From Methanoculleus methanifontis (GTDB lineage Archaea > Halobacteriota > Methanomicrobia > Methanomicrobiales > Methanoculleaceae), in assembly GCF_030464365.1 (NCBI RefSeq), contig NZ_VCYI01000004.1, positions 1 through 64,000 of the forward strand: DNA of 64,000 nt, written 5' to 3'. The notes beneath the pieces were generated by a model. The model worked only from the letters and a program-made list of their open reading frames with translations. It did no database searches and had not been told where the DNA came from. The position numbers and the translations under genes are program-made. Shown here piece after piece: positions 45,973 through 54,327 of the stretch; within the stretch, counting starts at the first letter, position 1, and each line of letters opens with the position of its first letter.

Positions 45973-46315
45973 AAGACCTCCAGTCTTCGAGCCGGAGCGT
46001 GAGCACCGTGAGGTGCGAAGAACCGGAGCAGGAGAAGACCGAAGGTCTTAAGACTAGCGACTGACCGAAGGTGCGATGTTCCGGAGAACAACTCCCAGGA
46101 CGACAGGAGCCTGAGCACCGTTAGGTGCGGGGGCAGGAGACCGAGCACCGAAGAACGACGTTCCTTCAGGATGCGACGGTTCGTCAAAATCGGAGCTGGA
46201 GAAACCGGAAGGGTTTCGGGAATGGAGTTTGAGCACCGGAGGTGCAAAATGCGATGCTCCGGAGGAGCGGAGCACGAGAAGCCGTGAGGCTTCGAGGTGC
46301 GCAGCCTCACGATCC
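45962..46315. repeat. Run of short hairpins with different arms (array 2, longest)
   Basis: At least eight short hairpins in 350 bases, among them GCACCGTGAGGTGC, AGACCGAAGGTCT, GCACCGTTAGGTGC, AAACCGGAAGGGTTT, GCACCGGAGGTGC, GCTCCGGAGGAGC and AAGCCGTGAGGCTT. Arms change in both halves together while CCG-(n)-A-GG stays. Spacers are rich in GGAG/GAGC. No gene is visible. It follows G-rich copy B. Confidence 0.7.
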
Positions 46316-46371
46316 ACTGCACTGGACTTTTGATCGAGTCCTGCCCGTCCTACTATGCACCACCTAACCCT

Positions 46372-46824
46372 TCACCGGCGCCCGAAGATGGGAATGATCG
46401 GTTCGGTGAGATCGCACCCGGCCCTGAGCGCCGTGAGAGGGTACGAGCGCTGGAACCGCTGCCCCTCGGCGTTTTCGTAGGTGACGACCGCTTTTGCCTC
46501 CGAAACCATCGACGACAGGCTGAACCCGGACTCCTCGTCCGGGTCGAGCGAGGCGATATCGAACTCGATGTCGAGCGGAACGAGGGCCACACGGATCTTC
46601 TGCGCCTCCGCAGTCCCCGTATTGGTGACGATGATCTCCCGCGCATTCTCCGAGAGATCCGCGGTGACGAGCGGGTAGTTTCCCGCATCCCCCATAATAC
46701 GCAGACTCATCAGGATGGCAATCATGAATACCAGCGCGATGAGGCCGAAGAAAGGCTCGATGATGAACAGCCCGAGCGCAATGAGGCCCCCCATCACCAG
46801 AACGATCTTCTGGTTCTTATCCAT
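46372..46824 (-). CDS. Membrane-anchored protein of unknown function
   Basis: 150 residues: two N-terminal helices (about 7-24 and 25-43), then a soluble beta-rich domain (LVTADLSENAREIIVTNTGTAEAQKIRVALVPLD) like a CARDB/Ig-type fold on the outside. The family is not recognised. It is convergent with the znu-side genes and divergent from serS across 157 bases. Confidence 0.65.
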   Translation of the reverse strand: MDKNQKIVLVMGGLIALGLFIIEPFFGLIALVFMIAILMSLRIMGDAGNYPLVTADLSENAREIIVTNTGTAEAQKIRVALVPLDIEFDIASLDPDEESGFSLSSMVSEAKAVVTYENAEGQRFQRSYPLTALRAGCDLTEPIIPIFGRR

Positions 46825-46981
46825 GTTAATGAGTTGGTTCGCCGGGAATTATAAGAGTAGGTTTTTGTGCGGGAGTGGCGGGGCGCAGCCCGGGCGCCGT
46901 GCCCCGGGAGTCGCCCGCGTTCATCACACAGGAAGGGCAACATGACCATATACCGTCATAACGAAGTACGTACGAGACAGT

Positions 46982-48259
46982 ATGCTTGAGTTGAAGTTCG
47001 TTCGTGCACACCCCGAGATCGTCCGGGCAGACCTCACGAAGAGAGGAGACACCGAGAAACTGGCCTGGGTCGACGAGGTGCTGGAGATGGACAGGAGGGC
47101 ACGGGAACTCACCGTTGCGATCGGAGATCTCCGCAACCGGAGAAACGTCATATCCCGCGAGATCAGCCAGGCGAGGAAGGCGGGGAACGACATCACCGAG
47201 CTCCTCGCCGAAGCCGCAGGGCTTCCCGAACGGATCAAGGAGGCGGAGGCGGAGCGCGAGACGCTCACCGAAGCGGTACGCTACCGCCTGATGCGGCTCC
47301 CGAACATCCTCCACGAGAGCGTGCCCGTCGGCAAGGACGACACCGAGAACGTCGAGATCCGGCGCTGGGGTGAACCAGAGATTCCCGCGTTCGACCTGGA
47401 GAACCACGGCGCGCTCGCCGTCGAGCACGGCTGGGCGGACTTCGAACGCGCGGCGAAGGTTGCCGGGTCCGGGTTCTACTTCCTGAAGGGCAGGCTCGCC
47501 CTGCTCGATATGGCGCTCCAGCGGTTTGCGATGGATATCCTCGTCGAGCGCGGGTATACCCCGATCGTCCCGCCCTACATGATGAACCGGGCAGCATACG
47601 AGGGCGTGACCGATCTCGCCGACTTCGAGAACGTCATGTACAAGATCGACGGCGAGGACGAGTACCTGATCGCGACGAGCGAGCACCCGATGGCCGCGAT
47701 GTACTGCGACGAGATCTTCGAGGAGAAGGATCTGCCGCTCCGGCTTGCGGGCCTGAGCCCGTGCTTCCGGCGCGAGATCGGGGCGCACGGGCTCGATACG
47801 AAAGGGCTCTTCCGAGTCCACCAGTTCCACAAGGTGGAGCAGTTCATCTATGCGACGCCGGAGCAGTCCTGGGACCTTCACGAGGAGCTGATGGCGAACG
47901 CCGAGGAGGTCTTCCAGCAACTCGAACTTCCCTACCGGATCGTCTCGATCTGCACGGGGGATATCGGGACGGTCGCTGCGAAGAAGTACGATCTCGAGGT
48001 CTGGATGCCACGCGAGGAGCGCTACCGCGAAGCGGTATCGTGCTCGAACTGCACGGCCTACCAGGCGGTCAGGCTGAACATCAAGGTGCGCGACCCCGTT
48101 GAATTCACCTCGAAGCGCTTCGTGCACACCTTAAACAGCACCGCGATCGCGACGTCACGCGCGATCCGCGCAATCCTCGAGAACAACCAGAATGAGGACG
48201 GTTCGGTCACGATCCCCGAGGCCCTCAGGCCCTACCTCTACGGCGAGGAGACGCTGTAG
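46982..48259 (+). CDS. serS: Seryl-tRNA synthetase (bacterial/standard type)
   Basis: 425 residues. It charges tRNA-Ser. An N-terminal coiled-coil tRNA arm (about 25-105) is followed by the class II core: motif 2 AGLSPCFRREIGAHGLDTKGLFRVHQFHKVE and motif 3 with LNSTAIATSRAIRAILENNQ. It is the common type, not the divergent methanogenic SerRS. A hairpin and T-run follow. Confidence 0.95.
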   Translation: MLELKFVRAHPEIVRADLTKRGDTEKLAWVDEVLEMDRRARELTVAIGDLRNRRNVISREISQARKAGNDITELLAEAAGLPERIKEAEAERETLTEAVRYRLMRLPNILHESVPVGKDDTENVEIRRWGEPEIPAFDLENHGALAVEHGWADFERAAKVAGSGFYFLKGRLALLDMALQRFAMDILVERGYTPIVPPYMMNRAAYEGVTDLADFENVMYKIDGEDEYLIATSEHPMAAMYCDEIFEEKDLPLRLAGLSPCFRREIGAHGLDTKGLFRVHQFHKVEQFIYATPEQSWDLHEELMANAEEVFQQLELPYRIVSICTGDIGTVAAKKYDLEVWMPREERYREAVSCSNCTAYQAVRLNIKVRDPVEFTSKRFVHTLNSTAIATSRAIRAILENNQNEDGSVTIPEALRPYLYGEETL

Positions 48260-48267
48260 GCGCACCG

Positions 48268-48299
48268 GGCCTCCAGGAGCCCGGAAACACCTTCTTTTT
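48268..48299 (+). terminator. Hairpin plus T-run after serS
   Basis: CCGGGCCTCCAGGAGCCCGG can form a strong stem and is followed within ten bases by CTTCTTTTT. It sits directly after the serS stop. Confidence 0.55.
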
Positions 48300-48313
48300 G
48301 GCAGGACGGCAGC

Positions 48314-48403
48314 CTACTTCTGCCGCAGCCCTGCGATCTTCCCGAGCAGCACCCCGTAGAGCCGGCGCTCCTCGGCGAGCTTATCGTAGGTGACGTAATC
48401 CAT
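48314..48403 (-). CDS. Very short open frame or gene remnant
   Basis: From ATG 48403 the minus strand reads MDYVTYDKLAEERRLYGVLL to a stop at 48314, 29 residues in all and ending RQK. The frame stays open upstream for about 30 codons to TGA, with TTG and GTG starts. Its helical, charged composition looks like a real C-terminus, so it may be the leftover end of a lost gene. The rest of the 332-base gap 48260-48591 shows nothing else. Confidence 0.3.
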   Translation of the reverse strand: MDYVTYDKLAEERRLYGVLLGKIAGLRQK

Positions 48404-48591
48404 AACCCTCAGCGGGAGGCTCGCCACCGGACTCCGCGCAGCGGGCCGGATCAACTCCGAAAGTCGACGTGTCCCTCGTCAAACCCGTCACAGGTGCCAC
48501 CGAACGGCCGGAGTCGATGCTCGACGGCAGAGGCACGCCGGGTGCTCCTCCGGAAGAAAAGGATGGCATATATGTGAAAAATCTCATAGGA

Positions 48592-49821
48592 ATGATTATG
48601 CCCCTCTTCTCAAATCCGAGGTTTCATATCCTCCTTCTCGTCGGTATCGTCGTAGCGGCGGCCGTCCTCTCCTCCGGGTGCATGCAGAGCGCCGGACCCG
48701 TGCAGGAAGCAGATGATGCCTACAAAAATCCCCCGCCGCCGGCGACATCTGCCGACCTTGAGTCGGTCGTCTCGGCCGGGGTTGTCAGCGCCGGCGTCCC
48801 CGGCGCCCTGATCGAGATCTCGACGCCTGAATGGACCTGGAACTACGCGGCCGGCAACGCCTCGACCGCTCCCGCGAGACCTGCAACGCCGGAGATGCGG
48901 TTCATCATCGCGAGCGTGACGAAGACCTTCACGAGCGTCGCCATCCAGCAGCTCGCCGAGGACGGAAGACTCTCGCTCGACGACCCCATCGACCGCCGGC
49001 TGCCAGCGGACGTGGCGGCGATGATCCCGGAGAGCGACGCGATCACGATCCGCCAGCTCCTCGACCACACGAGCGGTATCGCGGATTACGACGAGGATGC
49101 GATCGTCTTTGAAGAGTACGAGAACCCCGACACCCCCGTCCCCTACCAGGAAGGGATTCGCCAGAGCCTCGATACAGGCCCCCTGTACCCGCCTGGAACG
49201 AACTACACCTATTCGAACGTGAACTACATCCTCCTGACCCTGATCATCGATGAAGCGTCCGGCGTTCCCTACGAGGACTACGTCACCCGGGAGATCCTCG
49301 TGCCCTCCGGGATGAACGACACCTTCGTCCACCGGACCAACCACATACCCGGACCGCACATGCGGGCCCAGGAGAGCGGAGAGGACGGCACCGTCATGGA
49401 CTTCAGCGATCTCTACATCCAGTTCGACCGGGGCGCCGGGGACATCGTGAGCACGACGGCCGACCTCAACAGGTTCCACCGGGCACTCCGCTCCGGGGCG
49501 CTGATCAGCCCGGCATCGTTTGCTGCAATGGAGAATACCTCTCCGCAGTCCCGAAAGATCGGGGAGGTGCAGGGTCTCGGAGAGATGAGCGTCGGATGCA
49601 GTTATGGATACTTTGCACAACAGAACGTGTCGGAGGGCCTGACCCTCTACGGCCATACCGGCGGGTATTACGGCTCGTACACGATCCTCTACTACTGGGC
49701 TGAGAAGGACACCTATATCGCCATGAACAGCAACTCTGCGGCAAAAGCGGGTGCAGTTAACCGGGAGATCCTCGCCCCGGTGCTCCTGTACCTCAAGGAC
49801 GAGGCAGCAGGCGGGCAGTAA
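48592..49821 (+). CDS. Serine beta-lactamase-like hydrolase, lipoprotein
   Basis: About 409 residues. A signal segment (FHILLLVGIVVAAAVLSSGC, lipobox LSSGC) is followed by a class C beta-lactamase/penicillin-binding fold: SxxK in IIASVTKTFTSVAIQ (nucleophile Ser and Lys), YxN in YTYSNVNYILL, and HTGGYYGSY in the KTG position. In archaea without peptidoglycan such proteins are more likely peptidases or esterases than resistance enzymes. Starts at 48592 or 48598 are both possible. Confidence 0.85.
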   Translation: MIMPLFSNPRFHILLLVGIVVAAAVLSSGCMQSAGPVQEADDAYKNPPPPATSADLESVVSAGVVSAGVPGALIEISTPEWTWNYAAGNASTAPARPATPEMRFIIASVTKTFTSVAIQQLAEDGRLSLDDPIDRRLPADVAAMIPESDAITIRQLLDHTSGIADYDEDAIVFEEYENPDTPVPYQEGIRQSLDTGPLYPPGTNYTYSNVNYILLTLIIDEASGVPYEDYVTREILVPSGMNDTFVHRTNHIPGPHMRAQESGEDGTVMDFSDLYIQFDRGAGDIVSTTADLNRFHRALRSGALISPASFAAMENTSPQSRKIGEVQGLGEMSVGCSYGYFAQQNVSEGLTLYGHTGGYYGSYTILYYWAEKDTYIAMNSNSAAKAGAVNREILAPVLLYLKDEAAGGQ

Positions 49822-50022
49822 GCCTGCCAGCAACCCGGGATCTTTGGGGCAACGGGCTCCATGAACCACCCGTTTTCCGGAGCACCCCGGATGCGAACGG
49901 AACGGCGAAACTGGCAAAGAACACTTTTGTATGCACAGGCGGGTCCGTCAGCAACCACCTGCAGCCGGGAATTGCCGGCCGAATGCCGTACGGGAAGGGG
50001 GATCGACCCCCCGCCCCGCACC

Positions 50023-50724
50023 TCACGGGATCGTCCGGACGATCCGCTCCTTCGTCACCTTCCCGGCAATGAATCGGGCGAGAGCGAGGAGCGCGAGCCC
50101 TGCTGCCGCGAAGATACCCTCCGTCGTCACCGAGAGGCCCCCGCCACCCGGTGCGACGCCCTGGAGCACGACGATGAGGAAGATGAACCCGAAGATGAAG
50201 ACGAAACCGAGGATCTGGTTCTCCCGCATCCCGAGCGCGAGTTGGGCCGCGCCGATGAGACCGGCCGAAGCGGCGATCCAGACCGGGACGACGGCTACGA
50301 AGTGAAGGATGAGCAGGGGTTCAGCGGCGATGGAGACGCCGGTGAGGGCGGTGATCGCCGCGACGCTTACTGCGGCCGAGAGAAGCATCATCACATAAGC
50401 CGGGACGGTGACCCCGATAGCCTTCCCCTCCCAGAGGCGGCGGAGCGAGACCGGGGCGCAGAGGAGTGTCTCGATGGTGCCGTCCCGCTTCTCGCGGAGG
50501 AAAGCGTCGGCGCAGAAGATGTAGCCCATGAAGACCCCGACCGGGAGGGTGATCCCAGCGATCCCGCCGGCGACGGCGGCAGCATCTCCCTCGGCACCCA
50601 CAGCGATACTGAGAGCCGACATGACCGGGAACCATACTGCAAAGATGAGCGCCGAGATGAGGACGCTCCGGTTCCGGAGGGCGAGCCGCATCTCGCGGCC
50701 GGCGATGACGCGAAACGTGTTCAT
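50023..50724 (-). CDS. ABC-2 type exporter permease
   Basis: 233 residues with six helices; the N-terminal amphipathic VIAGREMRLALRNRSVLISALIFAVWF and the conserved CADAFLREKRDGTIETLLCAPVS loop mark the ABC-2 family. Its start overlaps the ATPase stop by four bases. The cargo is unknown. A short G/C hairpin (GGGGGATCGACCCCCC, 49998-50013) lies just past its end. Confidence 0.85.
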   Translation of the reverse strand: MNTFRVIAGREMRLALRNRSVLISALIFAVWFPVMSALSIAVGAEGDAAAVAGGIAGITLPVGVFMGYIFCADAFLREKRDGTIETLLCAPVSLRRLWEGKAIGVTVPAYVMMLLSAAVSVAAITALTGVSIAAEPLLILHFVAVVPVWIAASAGLIGAAQLALGMRENQILGFVFIFGFIFLIVVLQGVAPGGGGLSVTTEGIFAAAGLALLALARFIAGKVTKERIVRTIP

Positions 50725-51647
50725 GCCTCATCCTCCGCTCGGCCGACGTGCTCGAGATAGATCTCCTCAAGCGACCGCGACGACCGGCGAACCTCCTCGA
50801 TACGGAACCCTGCCCCGACGAGGGCCGTGATGAGGTCGGGGGTCGCGGTCGGGTCGGCGAGGGTGCAGTGGAGGGCGTCGCCGTCCACGTCGCATTCCGT
50901 GACATACGGCAGGTTCCCCACGACCTCGCACGCGCCCTCGCCGGCACCGGCGAGGGTGACCGTCACGGAGGGGCGGCCGGAGGCCGTGGTGAGGTTTTCT
51001 ACCGAATCGAAGGCCCGGATCCTCCCTCCCGCAAGGATCGCGACCGTGGAGCAGATCCGCTGAACCTCATCGAGGTGGTGGGAGTTTAAGAACACGGTCA
51101 TCTCCTCCCGGCGGGAGAGTTCGATGATGAGGTCGCGGACCATCCTCTGCGCGCCGGGGTCGAGCCCGGAGGAAGGTTCGTCGAGGAAGACCACCTCGGG
51201 CCGGTGAAGGATCGCCCGGGCGATACCGAGCTTCCGCTTCATGCCGGTCGAGAACGTCCCGACCGGGTCGTCCCGCCGGTCGGCGAGATCGACGAGTGCG
51301 AGGAGTTCGTCGATCCGTTCTGCGGGGTCTTCGACGCCGTAGAGCCCGGCGTAGTAGGCCAGGTTGCCGGCGGCGCTCATCCGGTCGGAAAGACCGTTGT
51401 TCTCGAAGAGCACCCCTACGTGCGCGCGTGCTTCGTCATCGGCGGCAAGGTCGCGGCCGAGAACCCGGACCTCGCCCGTGCCGGGAGCAAGCAGGCCGAG
51501 CAGAATCCGGATTGTCGTGGTCTTTCCGGCGCCGTTCGGCCCCAGGTAGCCGAAGATCTCCCCGTGCCCGACGGTGAACGAGACGTCGCGGAGGATATCG
51601 CGGCCGTCGAAGGAACGCGAGAGCCCCCTTACCTCGACGGCGTTCAC
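50721..51647 (-). CDS. ABC-2 type exporter ATPase
   Basis: 308 residues. Walker A YLGPNGAGKTTTIRIL, signature FSTGMKRKLGIARAIL, Walker B VVFLDEPSSGLD and H-loop FLNSHHLDEV. A C-terminal 90-residue extension follows, as in drug/antibiotic exporters. GTG 51647 was chosen because GGAGGAGG lies five bases before it and VNAVEVRGLSRSFDG is the natural start; the upstream extension is not conserved-looking. Confidence 0.9.
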   Translation of the reverse strand: MNAVEVRGLSRSFDGRDILRDVSFTVGHGEIFGYLGPNGAGKTTTIRILLGLLAPGTGEVRVLGRDLAADDEARAHVGVLFENNGLSDRMSAAGNLAYYAGLYGVEDPAERIDELLALVDLADRRDDPVGTFSTGMKRKLGIARAILHRPEVVFLDEPSSGLDPGAQRMVRDLIIELSRREEMTVFLNSHHLDEVQRICSTVAILAGGRIRAFDSVENLTTASGRPSVTVTLAGAGEGACEVVGNLPYVTECDVDGDALHCTLADPTATPDLITALVGAGFRIEEVRRSSRSLEEIYLEHVGRAEDEA

Positions 51648-52003
51648 GCCTGCCTCCTCCTCCCGCGCCGCACGGCACAGGGCCGGGAGAGGGCGGGACG
51701 GATACAGGATCCAGCCGCATGACTGGGTGAAAGCATACCGATCAATTCCCGGCCACGGGGCATCAATCCATCGGTTTGTGCGGAAACAACCATGAGATTG
51801 CGCCGGAACCATATCCTGTAGGGTAGGGGAGGTCGGAGAAGGAACGCATCTGAAGTTTCACCCGGCTCTTCTCCCTCGCATTGCCGCGAAGAACCCGAGA
51901 TGAACCGGACACGACTTCCCACCGGCTATCCCCACACACTGCCCCCGCCCCGCAGGAAGGGGGAGGAGCGTGAAGCGCGGGTGGGGTGGGGGCTACAGTT
52001 ATC

Positions 52004-52158
52004 CGCGGCAGGTGGAGACAGGGGAGGGGGGATGCTCCCCCCTCCCCGTCAGCCCCTCCCCCAATTGCGATACCCCCACGAAAGCCGTATCCGGGAGGGG
52101 GGCCATACATCCCCCTATCTAGAGCCTATCCCCAGGCAGTGTACCGTGGGGGTATCGC
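52004..52158 (-). repeat. G-rich hairpin element, copy C (reverse orientation)
   Basis: On the minus strand this matches copy A: 52017-52056 is identical over 40 bases. The motif GCGATACCCCCACG (52067-52080) reappears inverted as CGTGGGGGTATCGC (52145-52158), framing about 64 bases. This is the richest part of the 823-base divergent gap 51648-52470 between the exporter and the NCS2 permease; no gene is seen in that gap. Confidence 0.8.
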
Positions 52159-52208
52159 CATGACTGCCCCCCGCCCCAAGGGGCGGGGAACGACTGCTGG
52201 AACAGCAG

Positions 52209-52262
52209 GAGTTTGAGCACCGAAGGTGCGGAGGAGGAGGCCGAAGGCCGGGTGGGGTGGGG
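52209..52262. repeat. Short hairpins with different arms (array 3)
   Basis: GAGCACCGAAGGTGC and GAGGCCGAAGGCC follow one another, preceded by CTGCTGGAACAGCAG (52194-52208). These are the same CCG-A-GG-centred hairpins as arrays 1 and 2 and lie about 50 bases from copy C. Confidence 0.6.
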
Positions 52263-52470
52263 TTACAACAGATATACCGGATTGGTAAGAGGCTGCAAAG
52301 AGGTATCGCCAAACACCCGGACGCACCGCGCCCCATATCCTCCATCCGGCCCAGACCTTCTCCCGCTGAAATGGGAACTATTATGGAGGCGGAGAGGAGA
52401 TTATCATCATTATAGGCAGGAACGCCCCGTGCTCCACCCCGGGCCGGTCGTTTCGCCAGGAGCCACTACC

Positions 52471-53757
52471 ATGGAGTTCTCTTACGGCATCGACGACCGG
52501 CCGCGACCGGCATCCCTTCTCATCTTCGGCCTGCAATGGCTCGCGGTGAGCGTGCCGGCCATCCTCATCATCGGCAAGGTGCTGGCCACCCTCCAGACCG
52601 AAGGGTCAGCCATTCCCTACCTTCAGAAACTCTTCCTCCTCGTCGCCCTGCTGCTGCTCGCGCAGATCTACCTCGGCCACAGGCTCCCCCTGGTGCTCGG
52701 CCCGGCGACGGTGCTCCTGATCGGCATCCTTGCAAGCCTTGAAGGTGGTTTTGCAGCGATCAACGCATCGATCCTGATCGGCGGGCTCCTCCTTGCAGGG
52801 ATAGCGGCAGTCGGTCTCTTTGAGTATCTTAAACGCTTCTTCACGCCCCGGGTGATCGCGGTCGTCCTCATGCTGATCGCGTTCACCCTCGCACCCACCA
52901 TCCTCAACCTGATCACGGACGGGGGCGGCACGGTTCCGGCGACGCAGACCTTCTTCTTCGCCGTCGCGTTTGCCCTCGCCCTCTTCATTGCAAACGGGCG
53001 CCTGAAGGGGATATGGAAGTCGACCCTGGCGCTCTGGGCGATCATCTTCGGGACGCTCTCCTACATCGTCCTCTTTGGTCCGGTTCCCCTGCCGCCAGAA
53101 GGCACCGCGCTGCTTGCGCTCCCTCCCAGCCTGCTCGCGCCGCTCGCCCTACCCGATGTCGGGGTTCTTGCAGCGTTCCTGATCTGCTTCCTTGCGCTCG
53201 CCATCAACGATCTCGGATCCATCCAGTCGGTGGGCGGCCTTCTCGGGGCAGATAAGATGGGCGAACGCACAAACCGCGGGGTGGCCGTCACCGGTCTCGG
53301 GAACGTCCTCGCAGGCCTCACCGGGGTGATCGGCCCCGTGAACTTCTCCCTCTCCCCCGGCGTCATCGCCGCGACCGGGTGCGCGTCTCGGTTCGCCCTG
53401 GTCCCGGCAGGTATCGCGCTCGCACTCATGGCTCTATCTCCCCTCGCCATCGCCGGCCTTGCGAGCATCCCCGGGCCGGTCATCGGCGTCGTCCTCGCCT
53501 ACGTCATGGCCTCCCAGATCGCAGCGGGGCTGATGCTCAGCCAGGAGAACAGGGCGGTCGGGACGTTTGACGAAGGGCTGATCATCGGTGTCCCCCTCCT
53601 TCTCGGGACGCTGGTGGCCTTCCTGCCTCCGGAGGTCGCCGCAGGGTTCCCGGCACTCATCCGCCCGCTGATCACGAACGGCTTCGTTGTGGGCATCGTC
53701 ACCGTTCTCGGGCTCGAGCACATCATTTACCGGCAGCGACAAGAGAACCAAACCTGA
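52471..53757 (+). CDS. NCS2-family uracil/xanthine permease
   Basis: 428 residues with about 12-14 helices. FGLQWLAVSVPAILIIGKVLA at the N-terminus, AINDLGSIQSVGGLLGADKMG, and GPVNFSLSPGVIAATG (the NCS2 signature region) identify nucleobase:cation symporters; which base is moved is not clear. ATG 52471 follows CCAGGAG by about nine bases; the long upstream ORF extension runs through repeat DNA and is not coding. Confidence 0.87.
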   Translation: MEFSYGIDDRPRPASLLIFGLQWLAVSVPAILIIGKVLATLQTEGSAIPYLQKLFLLVALLLLAQIYLGHRLPLVLGPATVLLIGILASLEGGFAAINASILIGGLLLAGIAAVGLFEYLKRFFTPRVIAVVLMLIAFTLAPTILNLITDGGGTVPATQTFFFAVAFALALFIANGRLKGIWKSTLALWAIIFGTLSYIVLFGPVPLPPEGTALLALPPSLLAPLALPDVGVLAAFLICFLALAINDLGSIQSVGGLLGADKMGERTNRGVAVTGLGNVLAGLTGVIGPVNFSLSPGVIAATGCASRFALVPAGIALALMALSPLAIAGLASIPGPVIGVVLAYVMASQIAAGLMLSQENRAVGTFDEGLIIGVPLLLGTLVAFLPPEVAAGFPALIRPLITNGFVVGIVTVLGLEHIIYRQRQENQT

Positions 53758-53983
53758 ACGGGTGCGCTCGCCCACCGCCTCCCGTTTCTCGAAATCCAGG
53801 ACCAGAGAGAGTATCCCCGGGGAACACCAAATGCGGCACGGATTCTCCATAGGGTCCCCCATAGCCGACATAAAATAAATTGGATTGTGGGAAGGCGAGA
53901 TTCGGACATACACCAACCCGGTGATCTATCGGGCACACTACCTGTTCAAAAAACTCCTGAAAACGAGATAATATGAGAAACGA

Positions 53984-54056
53984 TGGGCCCGATGCGATTC
54001 GAACGCACGACCTCCCGGTTATCAGCCGGGTGCACCACCAGCTATGCTACGGGCCC
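53984..54056 (-). tRNA. tRNA-Ile(GAU)
   Basis: 73 nucleotides: acceptor GGGCCCG pairs with CGGGCCC, discriminator A, anticodon stem CCGG/CCGG around loop CTGATAA giving anticodon GAU, T arm GTGCG-TTCGAAT-CGCAT. No intron; CCA not encoded. Alone between convergent and divergent genes. Confidence 0.95.
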
Positions 54057-54327
54057 TGATACACCTGTATTAGTGCCTACAAATATTGTACAATATTCAA
54101 TTTAAAGGTTGTGCAAGGACTCTGCTCCTGAATCGTCTGGGTATGGCACCGGCGAAGAACACGCAGGGGCAGCAGCACGGCGGCGAACTCCAGATATCGG
54201 TAGCCTTCCGGAAAAGGATCCGGCGCGCACGGTCGCAATACCCGGTATTTCAGCACCGAATTGTTCCGGACAGGCATCCAAAGGGCTATGTTGAAAACAG
54301 ATGATAGAAGTATAGTTGAGTGGAACA

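Noticed and set aside
45962-46315. CRISPR array
   Set aside because: Hairpins differ in sequence and spacing, no constant repeat of 25-37 bases exists and no cas genes are present.
49998-50013. Small hairpin after the ABC-2 permease as another G-rich copy
   Set aside because: The stem GGGGGATCGACCCCCC lacks the TATCGC, CTGACGGGG and TGTC parts of the family.
51763-52345. Several open frames of 66-115 codons in the gap before the NCS2 permease
   Set aside because: They read the G-rich element and hairpin array; composition follows the repeats, not a protein.
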